64,000 nucleotides of DNA from a virus. Location of the stretch: positions 34,370 to 98,369 of the IMG/VR virus record IMGVR_UViG_3300025889_000085; one strand, written 5' to 3'. Shown piece by piece: positions 38,215-46,655 of this stretch; the stretch's first letter is position 1, and each line of letters starts with the position of its first letter. The notes under the pieces were generated by a model. It made no database searches, was not told the DNA's origin, and saw nothing but the letters and a program-made list of their open reading frames with translations. Made by a program: the position numbers and the translations under genes.

Positions 38215-39567
38215 ATGCGGGACTTGTTAGGGCCCAGTCTTTGTTTGGCTAAATGGAAACAAGTTAGTCTGCATTTACCTACAGGCCTAAACAACAGTTG
38301 CTATCATCCTCCACTACACCAAATTGACGCAGCACAAGTTCAACACAATCCCAGCGCACTGCACAATACCGAACATAAAAAACAGCAACGTCAGATCATG
38401 CTTCGAGAAGAACGTCCAAGCGAGTGCAGTTACTGCTGGACACAGGAAGACTTGGGCAATTTAAGCGACAGGCACTATCGCAGCGGCGAGCCTTGGGCCG
38501 CAAAAGATTACCACAGTATCTTAGAGTCAACAGGCCATGAGGATGTTCTCCCTTCCTACGTTGAAGTAAATTTTAATCACGCTTGTAATCTTAAGTGCAG
38601 TTATTGCAGTCCTCAGTTTAGTAGTACATGGGATGAGGAAATTCAACGGCATGGTGCTTTTCCAACAGTGCCTTTGCACAATGCACCTGAACACTTTACG
38701 GGACGCAATAGACCTATACCAGCAAGGGAACAAAATCCCTATGTAGATGCATTTTGGCAGTGGTGGCCCGAACTGTATCCTGAACTGGAACATTTTAGAA
38801 TGACTGGTGGCGAACCTTTAATGGATCGAAACACTTATCGTGTGTTTGACTATGTGCTGGCCAATCCCAGTCCTCGCTTACACATAAACGTGACCAGCAA
38901 CTTTAGTGTTGAAGATAATTTGTTTGAAAAATATTTGGATTATGTTAAACAGTTGACTACAAACGAGCCAAGGTATTTGGAGCACTTCATGCAATACGTT
39001 AGTCTTGACTGTATGTTTGAACGTGCAGAATATGGCAGACATGGCATGAACTTTGAACGAGTTTGGGAAAACGTAAATAGATTTCTCAATGAAGTTCCTA
39101 CACGTAGCAGTTTGACATTCATCATTACTATGAATACCCTGAACATAACAGGGTTTCATGAAATTATGAATGCCATATACGGGTTGAGAATGATCTACAA
39201 CAAAGACTATCAGCGTGTTTGGTTTGATACTCCTATACTGCGTCAGCCTGCTTGGCAAAACATACAGATTTTGCCAGAGTTATATGTGGACTACTTGGAA
39301 GAACCTTGGGCATTTATGATGAAAAACATAAATGAAAATAAGGAAAATAAACTACATGGATTCAAAGATTATGAACTTCACAGACTGCAACGAGTAATCG
39401 ATTATATGCGGGAAGGTTGCAAATTAGATCCTGAATATGTTAAAATGCAACAGGCAAACTTTTATCGATTCTTCTCAGAACATGATCGTCGCAGAGGTAC
39501 AGACTTTTTGACAACTTTTCCAGAGATGACGGAATTTTGGACAACTTGTAAACATTATGCAAAATGA
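38215..39567 (+). CDS. twitch-domain radical SAM protein 2
   Basis: A radical SAM protein of about 450 residues. Auxiliary cysteines occur in SLCLAKWKQV, NNSCYHPP and SECSYCWTQEDLG. The radical SAM motif CNLKCSYC starts at nucleotide 38584, and MTGGEP follows. ATG at 38215 has AGGAG 8 bases upstream; an in-frame ATG at 38179 (12 residues longer) has no ribosome binding site, but would match the N-terminal length of paralogue 3. It is closest to the gene at 40634: both share NPSALHNTEHKK-like and CYHP/CHHP segments. An insertion of about 40 residues follows the cluster motif. It overlaps the next gene by 11 bases. Confidence 0.8.
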   Translation: MRDLLGPSLCLAKWKQVSLHLPTGLNNSCYHPPLHQIDAAQVQHNPSALHNTEHKKQQRQIMLREERPSECSYCWTQEDLGNLSDRHYRSGEPWAAKDYHSILESTGHEDVLPSYVEVNFNHACNLKCSYCSPQFSSTWDEEIQRHGAFPTVPLHNAPEHFTGRNRPIPAREQNPYVDAFWQWWPELYPELEHFRMTGGEPLMDRNTYRVFDYVLANPSPRLHINVTSNFSVEDNLFEKYLDYVKQLTTNEPRYLEHFMQYVSLDCMFERAEYGRHGMNFERVWENVNRFLNEVPTRSSLTFIITMNTLNITGFHEIMNAIYGLRMIYNKDYQRVWFDTPILRQPAWQNIQILPELYVDYLEEPWAFMMKNINENKENKLHGFKDYELHRLQRVIDYMREGCKLDPEYVKMQQANFYRFFSEHDRRRGTDFLTTFPEMTEFWTTCKHYAK

Positions 39568-40633
39568 ATCTATCTTTTTGAAAGTATTTTTGTCAAAACA
39601 TAATTTAGATTTTTTTATGACTTTTGAAAATGAACTAAATTTATCAAATTTTTATATTAATAGGTTGAACTCGGCGGTAAATTACTGGGAGCCATTGCAA
39701 GTTACAGATTTTTTAGTTGTTGATCCAGAATCTATACAGAAAAATAAAATTTTAAAAAAAATAATCGAGAGTCATACAAATAATGGTGGCTATATCATTT
39801 ATTTTGAACCTGCAGAAGGAACAACGCTGTTTAAAAGACATTTACAGATATTTAAAGAAAACGTCTTGAAGAATTTTGTAATAGTTTCTTGTGCTTCTTT
39901 TAATAGTCAAAATTTTAAAGATTTTTTACTTTTAAATCATTTGTTTTATTCTTATACTACATATGATTGGAATTTATCTTGCTGCTCACAGTATTCGGAG
40001 GAGGTAATTAATGCAAGAAATAAAAAGTATTCTTTTAATCTTCTCAATATGAAATATCGTTATCATAGAAGTTATATAGTAGATAAATTAAAAGAAAATA
40101 AGAGTTTAGACAATGCAGTATGGTCACAAGTGTATAAGGGCATGTATTTGGCCGACGAAATGAATGATGCCTTTCATAAAGCGCAAACTCGTCAAAGCGA
40201 CGGCAGCGACAAAGTAAAAATAAATCCTTTACTTTACTTACAAAGTTATTTTTCGGTTGTAACTGAAACTAATTATGAACATCAAGAGCAGTTTTTTACT
40301 GAAAAAATCACAAAGCCATTGCTAATGGGCCACCCATTTGTAGTTGTCGCTAATAAAAATTTTTATAAATTTTTGCACAATGAGGGTTTCAAAACCTTCA
40401 ATAATCTAATTGACGAATCATTTGATAGTATAGACAATCACCAAGACAGATTTAACAGAATTGCAGAAGTCATTAAAGAACTAGTAAACTCTGATTTGAA
40501 TCAGTTTTTAACAGAAACCGAAGCAATTGTTAGATATAACAAAGACTTGTTATTAGAAAAAGCCGAAAATTATTTTAAAAATCTAAACAAAGATGTAGTA
40601 AATTTTTTAAATCGGGTAAAGGCATATCATTAA
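39557..40633 (+). CDS. glycosyltransferase-like protein, paralogue of the 675-1769 gene
   Basis: A 358-residue protein whose C-terminal region (about 230-335) has EQFFTEKITKPLLMGHPFVV, GFKTFNNLIDESFDSIDN and HQDRFNRIAEVIKEL. This is the same block seen in the gene at 675-1769 and in many marine-phage glycosyltransferase-like proteins. The N-terminal 200 residues are Lys/Asn/Phe-rich, strongly AT-biased and without recognised motifs. It sits between two related radical SAM genes; the next ATG follows its stop directly. It may supply or modify a glycan acted on by neighbours; that is inference. Confidence 0.55.
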   Translation: MQNESIFLKVFLSKHNLDFFMTFENELNLSNFYINRLNSAVNYWEPLQVTDFLVVDPESIQKNKILKKIIESHTNNGGYIIYFEPAEGTTLFKRHLQIFKENVLKNFVIVSCASFNSQNFKDFLLLNHLFYSYTTYDWNLSCCSQYSEEVINARNKKYSFNLLNMKYRYHRSYIVDKLKENKSLDNAVWSQVYKGMYLADEMNDAFHKAQTRQSDGSDKVKINPLLYLQSYFSVVTETNYEHQEQFFTEKITKPLLMGHPFVVVANKNFYKFLHNEGFKTFNNLIDESFDSIDNHQDRFNRIAEVIKELVNSDLNQFLTETEAIVRYNKDLLLEKAENYFKNLNKDVVNFLNRVKAYH

Positions 40634-41971
40634 ATGAAAGAAACTGATTTAGAATACAAACAGAGAGTTATAGATATAAAGTCTACAAGTTTCTGTGCGG
40701 CCAAATGGTATAACGCTACCATATGGTTGGGTTCAGGCATGACTACCAGTTGTCATCATCCACTTCCACATAAAGTGGGAATAGCAGAAGTAGAACAAAA
40801 TCCCAAAGCATTACATAATACCGAACGTAAAAAAATGGAACGTGAAATGATGCAGCAGGGAGAACGTCCGGATGGCTGCGAGTATTGCTGGAAAATAGAA
40901 GACATGGGCAGAGATGCTGTCAGCGACCGTGTGTATAAAACAAAGATATATACAGAAGAGGAACTCGATGCGGCTTTTAGAACACCCTTTAGTCAAGACG
41001 TTGATCTCAAGACTTTGGAGATTGCCTTCGACAGGACTTGCCAGTTTGCTTGTAGTTACTGTAATCCTGCTTTCAGTAGTACTTGGGTTAATGATATTAA
41101 AAAACATGGCGGGTACACCAATCTCATCTCGGATGGTAGGAATCATTTTACTCATACTCATGATAGTAGCCAACTATACCGCTTTGGTGATACTAATCCG
41201 TATGTGGAAGCCTTCTACCAATGGTGGGAGTCAGACCTACATAGAACGCTGGAAGAACTTAGAATAACAGGCGGTGAACCTTTAATGTCGGGCGAAACTT
41301 GGCGTTTGCTGGATTGGTTTAAAAACAACAGAGGTAAGAGTCAGACACGTCTTGCTATAAACAGTAACCTCGGCGCACAGGTAGATTTAGATAGGCTACT
41401 TGACAGCATTGATGGATTAGAAGTTGATTTGTATACCAGCAATGAATCAATGGGCGTACAAGCAGAGTACATCCGTGACGGTTTAGACTTTGCAGCATGG
41501 CAGGACAACATGCACAAGTTAGCCAAAAGCAAAAAGTTAAGAGGCTTACATGTAATGTGTACCATTAACGCATTGTGTCTTGACTCACTGCCAGATTTCC
41601 TAACTTGGATAATGGAAACAAAAAGCCGTTACGGCAGAGACTATCCAAACTTTACACTAAACATTTTACGGTTCCCCAGTTTTCAAAGTGCATTGGTGTT
41701 GCCCGACGATATTAGAATGCGGTATAAAGAACAACTGGAACGCTGGTTAAACATTTATCAGTATCATGTCTTTATGCACGAGCACGAACGCAATCATGTG
41801 CAACGACTAATAGATTATTTAGACATAGTTAAGACTCCGCATAGAGAAGCATTTGAAATGCCCAAACTACACAACGATTTTAAACAGTTTTATTCACAGT
41901 ATGACGTGCGTAGAAACAAAGACTTAATCACCGCATTTCCTGCGTTGAAAACTTGGTATAATACATTATGA
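40634..41971 (+). CDS. twitch-domain radical SAM protein 3
   Basis: A 445-residue protein, the closest relative of radical SAM protein 2. N-terminal cysteines lie in SFCAAKWYNA, TTSCHHPLPH and GCEYCWKIED. The radical SAM motif CQFACSYC is at C136/C140/C143, and RITGGEPLMSGE is the SAM-binding GGE block. The C-terminus FKQFYSQYDVRRNKDLITAF matches FYRFFSEHDRRRGTDFLTTF of protein 2, so both end in the same way and probably act on similar substrates. Its TGA overlaps the next ATG (ATGA). Confidence 0.83.
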   Translation: MKETDLEYKQRVIDIKSTSFCAAKWYNATIWLGSGMTTSCHHPLPHKVGIAEVEQNPKALHNTERKKMEREMMQQGERPDGCEYCWKIEDMGRDAVSDRVYKTKIYTEEELDAAFRTPFSQDVDLKTLEIAFDRTCQFACSYCNPAFSSTWVNDIKKHGGYTNLISDGRNHFTHTHDSSQLYRFGDTNPYVEAFYQWWESDLHRTLEELRITGGEPLMSGETWRLLDWFKNNRGKSQTRLAINSNLGAQVDLDRLLDSIDGLEVDLYTSNESMGVQAEYIRDGLDFAAWQDNMHKLAKSKKLRGLHVMCTINALCLDSLPDFLTWIMETKSRYGRDYPNFTLNILRFPSFQSALVLPDDIRMRYKEQLERWLNIYQYHVFMHEHERNHVQRLIDYLDIVKTPHREAFEMPKLHNDFKQFYSQYDVRRNKDLITAFPALKTWYNTL

Positions 41972-43275
41972 AAAAAATTCAACCCAATTACAATGACCGC
42001 GCACCTTATCACATTAGGAAAGAAGATTTAACTGAAAAACAATGGGACAGACTTGTAAAAAGTGAAACATTTTGTATGCTACCATGGATGCACATGCATG
42101 CCTATCCAGATGGTAGAACTTACCCTTGTTGTTTTGCTGAATATTGGGCGCCAGTTGGAGATTTACGCAAACATACTATGGAAGAAGTATGGAATCAAGA
42201 ACCTTATCGACAAATACGGATCAATATGTTGAACGATAAGACCTGTAAAGAATGTAAAAAATGTTATGAAAATGAACGCAATGGTGCATTTAGTATGCGT
42301 AACGATGCAAATAGAAATTACGGTCATTTAATTAGTGAAGTAGATCGAACAGGAGTTGATGGTAGTCATCCTGAATTCAAGATTAGATACTGGGATGTAC
42401 GTTTTAGTAATTTGTGTAATTTTCGTTGCCGTAGTTGTGGGCCGATCTTTAGTAGTAATTGGTGGAACGATCACGTAAAACTTTACAACAGAATTCCAGA
42501 TGTACTTGGAAGAGATATGGCTCGGGTTGAGTATACAACTGGCAACGAGGATGATATGATTGCTCAGATGGAGCCTCATGTACCCTATCTTGAACAAGTT
42601 TATTTTGCTGGTGGCGAACCTTTAATAATGAAAGAACATTATTACATCTTAGATAGATTGATGGAGTTAGGAAAAACTGACACAAGAATAATTTATAATA
42701 CAAATTTCAGTGAGTTAAGATATAAAGACAAGCATGTGTTTGACTACTGGAAGCATTTTAAAAACGTAAGTGTTGGAGCCAGTTTAGATGGCATGGGCAA
42801 ACAGGCAGAGCTTCTAAGAAAAGGAACAGTTTGGGAAGAGGTAGAGAAAAATAGGTTACAGATGAGGAATGAAGTGCCGCACGTAGACTTTTTTGCTAGT
42901 GCAACTATTACCGTAATGAATGTTTTACATGTACTAAAATTTCATCGTGCATGGGTTGAAAAAGGATTAATTAGAGCACAAGATTTTAATGTCAATAATT
43001 GTCTGAGTCCAGACTGGTACAGGGTAGATATTTTCCCAACTTGGTTCAAAGAAGAAGTTATCTATCCTGCTTATGAAGAACATCTTGCTTGGCTAGAACC
43101 ATTAGACGAGTATAAACGGGCCACAACAGGTTACCAGAGTATTTTAAATATGATGAAAGCAAATGATGCTAGCGATACTTGGGATAGATTTTTGTTAGAA
43201 ACCGAGAAATTAGACAAAATTAGAAACGAAAGTTTTTGGGATACATTCCCAGAGTTTGAGAAATTACGCCCATGA
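41968..43275 (+). CDS. twitch-domain radical SAM protein 4
   Basis: A 435-residue protein. The N-terminal twitch-like region has FCMLPWMHMHAYPDGRTYPC followed by another Cys, HTMEEVWNQEPYRQIR (a block typical of SPASM/twitch proteins) and CKECKKC. The radical SAM motif CNFRCRSC is at C150/C154/C157, and FAGGEPLIMKEHYYILD is the GGEP block. SVGASLDGMGKQAELLRKGT is the strand-4/5 region. The PW.H....G..YPCC arrangement is as in peptide-modifying radical SAM families, but no precursor peptide is evident nearby. ATGA overlaps join it to both neighbours. Confidence 0.85.
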   Translation: MKKIQPNYNDRAPYHIRKEDLTEKQWDRLVKSETFCMLPWMHMHAYPDGRTYPCCFAEYWAPVGDLRKHTMEEVWNQEPYRQIRINMLNDKTCKECKKCYENERNGAFSMRNDANRNYGHLISEVDRTGVDGSHPEFKIRYWDVRFSNLCNFRCRSCGPIFSSNWWNDHVKLYNRIPDVLGRDMARVEYTTGNEDDMIAQMEPHVPYLEQVYFAGGEPLIMKEHYYILDRLMELGKTDTRIIYNTNFSELRYKDKHVFDYWKHFKNVSVGASLDGMGKQAELLRKGTVWEEVEKNRLQMRNEVPHVDFFASATITVMNVLHVLKFHRAWVEKGLIRAQDFNVNNCLSPDWYRVDIFPTWFKEEVIYPAYEEHLAWLEPLDEYKRATTGYQSILNMMKANDASDTWDRFLLETEKLDKIRNESFWDTFPEFEKLRP

Positions 43276-43700
43276 GTAGATTTTATACATATGAAGTGTT
43301 ATTACGTAGAGACGGTGGCTTAAATAAAACAGTCTACATACACGATTGTCTGAGTGACCAAGAGGCCCGAGAAACTGCGGAAGCAATGTACGGTATGGAA
43401 GTGTTGCGTGTATTGTGGAAGGGTCGCACAGACGACTGGGAAAATAGAAATAACTCAAGTGTTGGTTCTGTTTCCAATAACAATAATAATAAGGAAACAT
43501 CTACTATGACATTTACAGAAATGGTAGGAGCAATATTAGTACTTGCATTAATGTTCTTCATACTTTTAATTTATGAGATGCTGTTAGCAACATGGGCGTT
43601 CATAGTTGCTTATTGGCCTTGGATCCTTGGAGTTGGTATATTTGTGTTTATAATCTGGGCATGGTTGTTACCAGATGAAGAGGAAGATGAAGAAACTTGA
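43272..43700 (+). CDS. small inner-membrane protein with soluble N-terminal domain
   Basis: A 142-residue protein. The soluble N-terminal part (1-55: FYTYEVLLRRDGGLNKTVYI and ARETAEAMYGMEVLRVLWKG) is a domain I recall from marine T4-like phages. An Asn-rich linker follows (60-75), then two adjacent hydrophobic segments (about 85-108 and 110-132) with a hairpin topology and an acidic tail (PDEEEDEET). It could anchor the pathway to the membrane. ATGA overlap with the upstream gene; the next gene starts 14 bases inside its end. Confidence 0.65.
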   Translation: MSRFYTYEVLLRRDGGLNKTVYIHDCLSDQEARETAEAMYGMEVLRVLWKGRTDDWENRNNSSVGSVSNNNNNKETSTMTFTEMVGAILVLALMFFILLIYEMLLATWAFIVAYWPWILGVGIFVFIIWAWLLPDEEEDEET

Positions 43701-45444
43701 TATATTAATTGTTAGTGTACCGGTACTTGATTTACAATATCCTCCAAGTAGTCCTGCAATTATAAAAGCATGTGCAAAAGCAGCAGGGTATTCTGCACGA
43801 ACCTTAGACTTAAACTTACTTTTAAAAAAATTAAGCAGCGACGAACAAGAATTTTATACAACGCAATATCAATTTGAAAATGTAAGCAAAGACATTGATG
43901 AAAATTATCAAGATATCGTAGACTTATTTTTTACTTCTAGCAAAGATAAAATAAGAAAATGGATTGATATTAGTATAGAAGAAATTGCTAAATTAAATCC
44001 AACTTGGTTGGGGATAAGTGTTTTTAGTTATAAAAGTCACAAGTCCGCCCTGGTATTGTGTGAGCAAGTTAAAAAAAGATTGCCTAAAATAAAGATTGTT
44101 TTAGGAGGAAGAGGTGCGTCCAGCTACCCCTTGGGTCCAAATCACTTTGCATTTATCTCAAAAAGTAAAAAATACTTTGGATCATATAAATCTGCAGTGT
44201 TTGGAGAAGCCCTTTTACACTACAATCTCATTGATAGTTTAATACAAGGAGATGGGGAGCAAGCAATAATAGACTTGTTGTCTGGATCTCAATTTGAAAG
44301 TCATCATGGGGACATAAACAAGATTAATTTAGAAACATTACCTTTTGTGGATTTCGACGACTATAAACTCGATGATTACAATTATGTCAACGAGCCCACG
44401 ATACCTATTACTGGTAGCAAAGGTTGTGTAAGAAAATGTACGTTTTGTGATATTCCGGTACTTTGGCCAAAGTTTAAATATCGTTCAGGAGAACATATTG
44501 CACAGGAAATGATTCACTTGTATAAAAAGCACAATGTCCAAAAGTTTTATATGAGCGACAGCCTTGTAAACGGCAGTATGAAAGCATTTAAAGACTTTAT
44601 TAAAACTTTGGCTGACTATAACTTAAAAAATCAAGAAGCAAGATTAAAATGGGTCGGGCAATATATTACAAGACCGATTAGTAAAGAATTAAATGAAGAA
44701 TATTATGCTTTATTAAAGGCTAGCGGAGGAGAAGGTCTTACAATCGGGGTGGAGAGTGGCAGCGATGCAGTACGAGCGCACATGAAAAAACAGTTCAAAA
44801 CTGTTGACATAGACGCAGAATTAGAGCAATTTGATAAACATGGCATTGTTTGTGTGCTTTTGTTCTTTAGTTGTTATCCAACTGAGACGTATCAAGATTT
44901 TATAGACACTGTTAAAATGTTTATACGATATCAAAAATATTGTGCAAGCGGCACAGTTTACAAAATTACACTGGGAATACCATATACCCATCATCAGCAT
45001 ACTCCATTGTGGAATATGCAAGAGGACATAGGTTTATCGATAAAAAAAGGCAGTGACATACTTTGGTCTTTAAATACTAATTCAACGTTGACTTTCAAAG
45101 AAAGAATTAGACGTAGATTAATACTGCAAGAAGTAGCAACAGTACTAAGATTACCAATGAGTCGAAATACCCCAGAATTAAACCAACTAATTGATGCAAT
45201 GAAACTGCATAAGCAGGACATTGAAGAATATTTTGGCAAAGAAGAAAAAATTGTCACTTACGCTGACAATTATAATTTGTTGGGCGACGAAGTTTTGATG
45301 CCTCCTGATATACAAACTATGATAGCAGAACACCTTAACGCTACAAACTATTTAGAAAAAATTCTTGCTACTCATAAAAATACCAACGATGATATACAGT
45401 TTGATAATTCTGCATATCTAGAATTAAGAGAACTAATACTATGA
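43687..45444 (+). CDS. B12-binding-domain-type radical SAM protein
   Basis: A 585-residue protein of the cobalamin-type radical SAM class. The N-terminal Rossmann-like region (about 1-200) has LDILIVSVPVLDLQYPPSSP, WLGISVFSYKSH and KIVLGGRGASSYPLG in the order of B12-binding domains, although the classic DxHxxG base-off motif is absent. The radical SAM motif GCVRKCTFC is at C247/C251/C254, followed by YRSGEHIAQEMIHLYKKHNV and GVESGSDAVR. Such enzymes often methylate unactivated carbons or phosphorus, or rearrange rings. I chose ATG 43687 because GAGG lies directly before it; ATG 43675 has none. It is the only radical SAM gene of its type in the operon. Confidence 0.8.
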   Translation: MKKLDILIVSVPVLDLQYPPSSPAIIKACAKAAGYSARTLDLNLLLKKLSSDEQEFYTTQYQFENVSKDIDENYQDIVDLFFTSSKDKIRKWIDISIEEIAKLNPTWLGISVFSYKSHKSALVLCEQVKKRLPKIKIVLGGRGASSYPLGPNHFAFISKSKKYFGSYKSAVFGEALLHYNLIDSLIQGDGEQAIIDLLSGSQFESHHGDINKINLETLPFVDFDDYKLDDYNYVNEPTIPITGSKGCVRKCTFCDIPVLWPKFKYRSGEHIAQEMIHLYKKHNVQKFYMSDSLVNGSMKAFKDFIKTLADYNLKNQEARLKWVGQYITRPISKELNEEYYALLKASGGEGLTIGVESGSDAVRAHMKKQFKTVDIDAELEQFDKHGIVCVLLFFSCYPTETYQDFIDTVKMFIRYQKYCASGTVYKITLGIPYTHHQHTPLWNMQEDIGLSIKKGSDILWSLNTNSTLTFKERIRRRLILQEVATVLRLPMSRNTPELNQLIDAMKLHKQDIEEYFGKEEKIVTYADNYNLLGDEVLMPPDIQTMIAEHLNATNYLEKILATHKNTNDDIQFDNSAYLELRELIL

Positions 45445-46655
45445 ACTTGCCTGATTCCATATGTATGTTACCGTGGACTAGTTTAGAAGCAACACCTCAA
45501 GGTACTTCTAGACCATGCTGTTTGTTCGACGAAGAGATAGTAGACAAGGAAGGTAACAAATTTTGGTTAAAAGATGCAAGTCTGCAGGAAATTTATAAAT
45601 CAGAATATCTTCAAAATCTACGACAAGATTTTTTAAACGGAGGAAAACCTAAGGCCTGTTTCAGATGTTGGGATGCGGAAGCAGCTGGGGCAACTAGTAA
45701 GCGTATGCACACCAGGACAAGGCTAAAAGAGTTGTATGCCAATGTTGATTGGAGTAACTTACAACCCGATCAGTTATGGTTTTTAGATTTAAAATTAGGG
45801 AATATTTGTAATTTAAAATGTCGAATATGTGGAAGTTGGTCAAGTAGTAAGTGGGCAGAGGAAGAAATAAAATACGTAAAAGGTTTAAAAAACCCTAAAG
45901 AACATTTGGCTTATACTTTTCTTCAACAAGGAATGTGGCCTAGAAAGTCTGACTTATTCTGGCAGAATCTAAAAAAACTTTTGCCACAAATAAAATACTT
46001 CGAATTTACGGGAGGCGAACCGTGGCTTATTCAAGAACACTGGGATTTGTTAAAGTATGCCGCAGACAATGGGTATAGTAAAAATATTGATATACATTAC
46101 AACACCAATGCCACACAGGAACTGGGCCCGCACACACAGATATGGAGTGAGTTTGGTCGTGTGGACATTGCGTTTAGTGTAGATAATGTAGGTGAGCGTT
46201 TTGAATATGAACGTTATGGTGCGGACTGGACAAAAGCAAACAAAATTATTGACGATGTTCACTTTGCTAGAAGTGCAGATACACCTAATATTACCACACA
46301 ACTTTGTTTTACTGTTAACATACAAAATGTTTACTACTTAGACGAATTATTAGATTGGGCTGATACAAAACCTTTTGATACTATATATTTTAATCTATTA
46401 ACTAGTCCAAGTCATATGAGTATTCAATATATGACCCCGGAGTCAAAAGAACTTGTATTAAACAAATTAAAAAGCATGTTCTGGGGCAGAGATTTTTATC
46501 AACGTGAAATTGATAATGTGATCAGGTTCATTGAAAACGGTCCAGGCAGTGACGGCACCGAATTCGTGCGTAAAATGACCAAAACCGATCAATATAGAAA
46601 ACAGGACTTTCGACTGCTGTATCCTGAAATGGCAGCAACAATGGGATATGACTAA
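45441..46655 (+). CDS. twitch-domain radical SAM protein 5
   Basis: A 404-residue protein with ICMLPWTSLEATPQGTSRPC followed by Cys, ASLQEIYKSEYLQNLRQDFL and ACFRCWDAE as the N-terminal twitch-like cysteine region. The radical SAM motif CNLKCRIC is at C123/C127/C130, and EFTGGEPWLIQEHWDLLK is the GGE block. HYNTNATQELGPHTQIWSEF and DIAFSVDNVGERFEYERYGA follow the order of proteins 1, 4 and 6. ATGA overlap with the upstream gene; it overlaps the next by 8 bases. Confidence 0.85.
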   Translation: MNLPDSICMLPWTSLEATPQGTSRPCCLFDEEIVDKEGNKFWLKDASLQEIYKSEYLQNLRQDFLNGGKPKACFRCWDAEAAGATSKRMHTRTRLKELYANVDWSNLQPDQLWFLDLKLGNICNLKCRICGSWSSSKWAEEEIKYVKGLKNPKEHLAYTFLQQGMWPRKSDLFWQNLKKLLPQIKYFEFTGGEPWLIQEHWDLLKYAADNGYSKNIDIHYNTNATQELGPHTQIWSEFGRVDIAFSVDNVGERFEYERYGADWTKANKIIDDVHFARSADTPNITTQLCFTVNIQNVYYLDELLDWADTKPFDTIYFNLLTSPSHMSIQYMTPESKELVLNKLKSMFWGRDFYQREIDNVIRFIENGPGSDGTEFVRKMTKTDQYRKQDFRLLYPEMAATMGYD

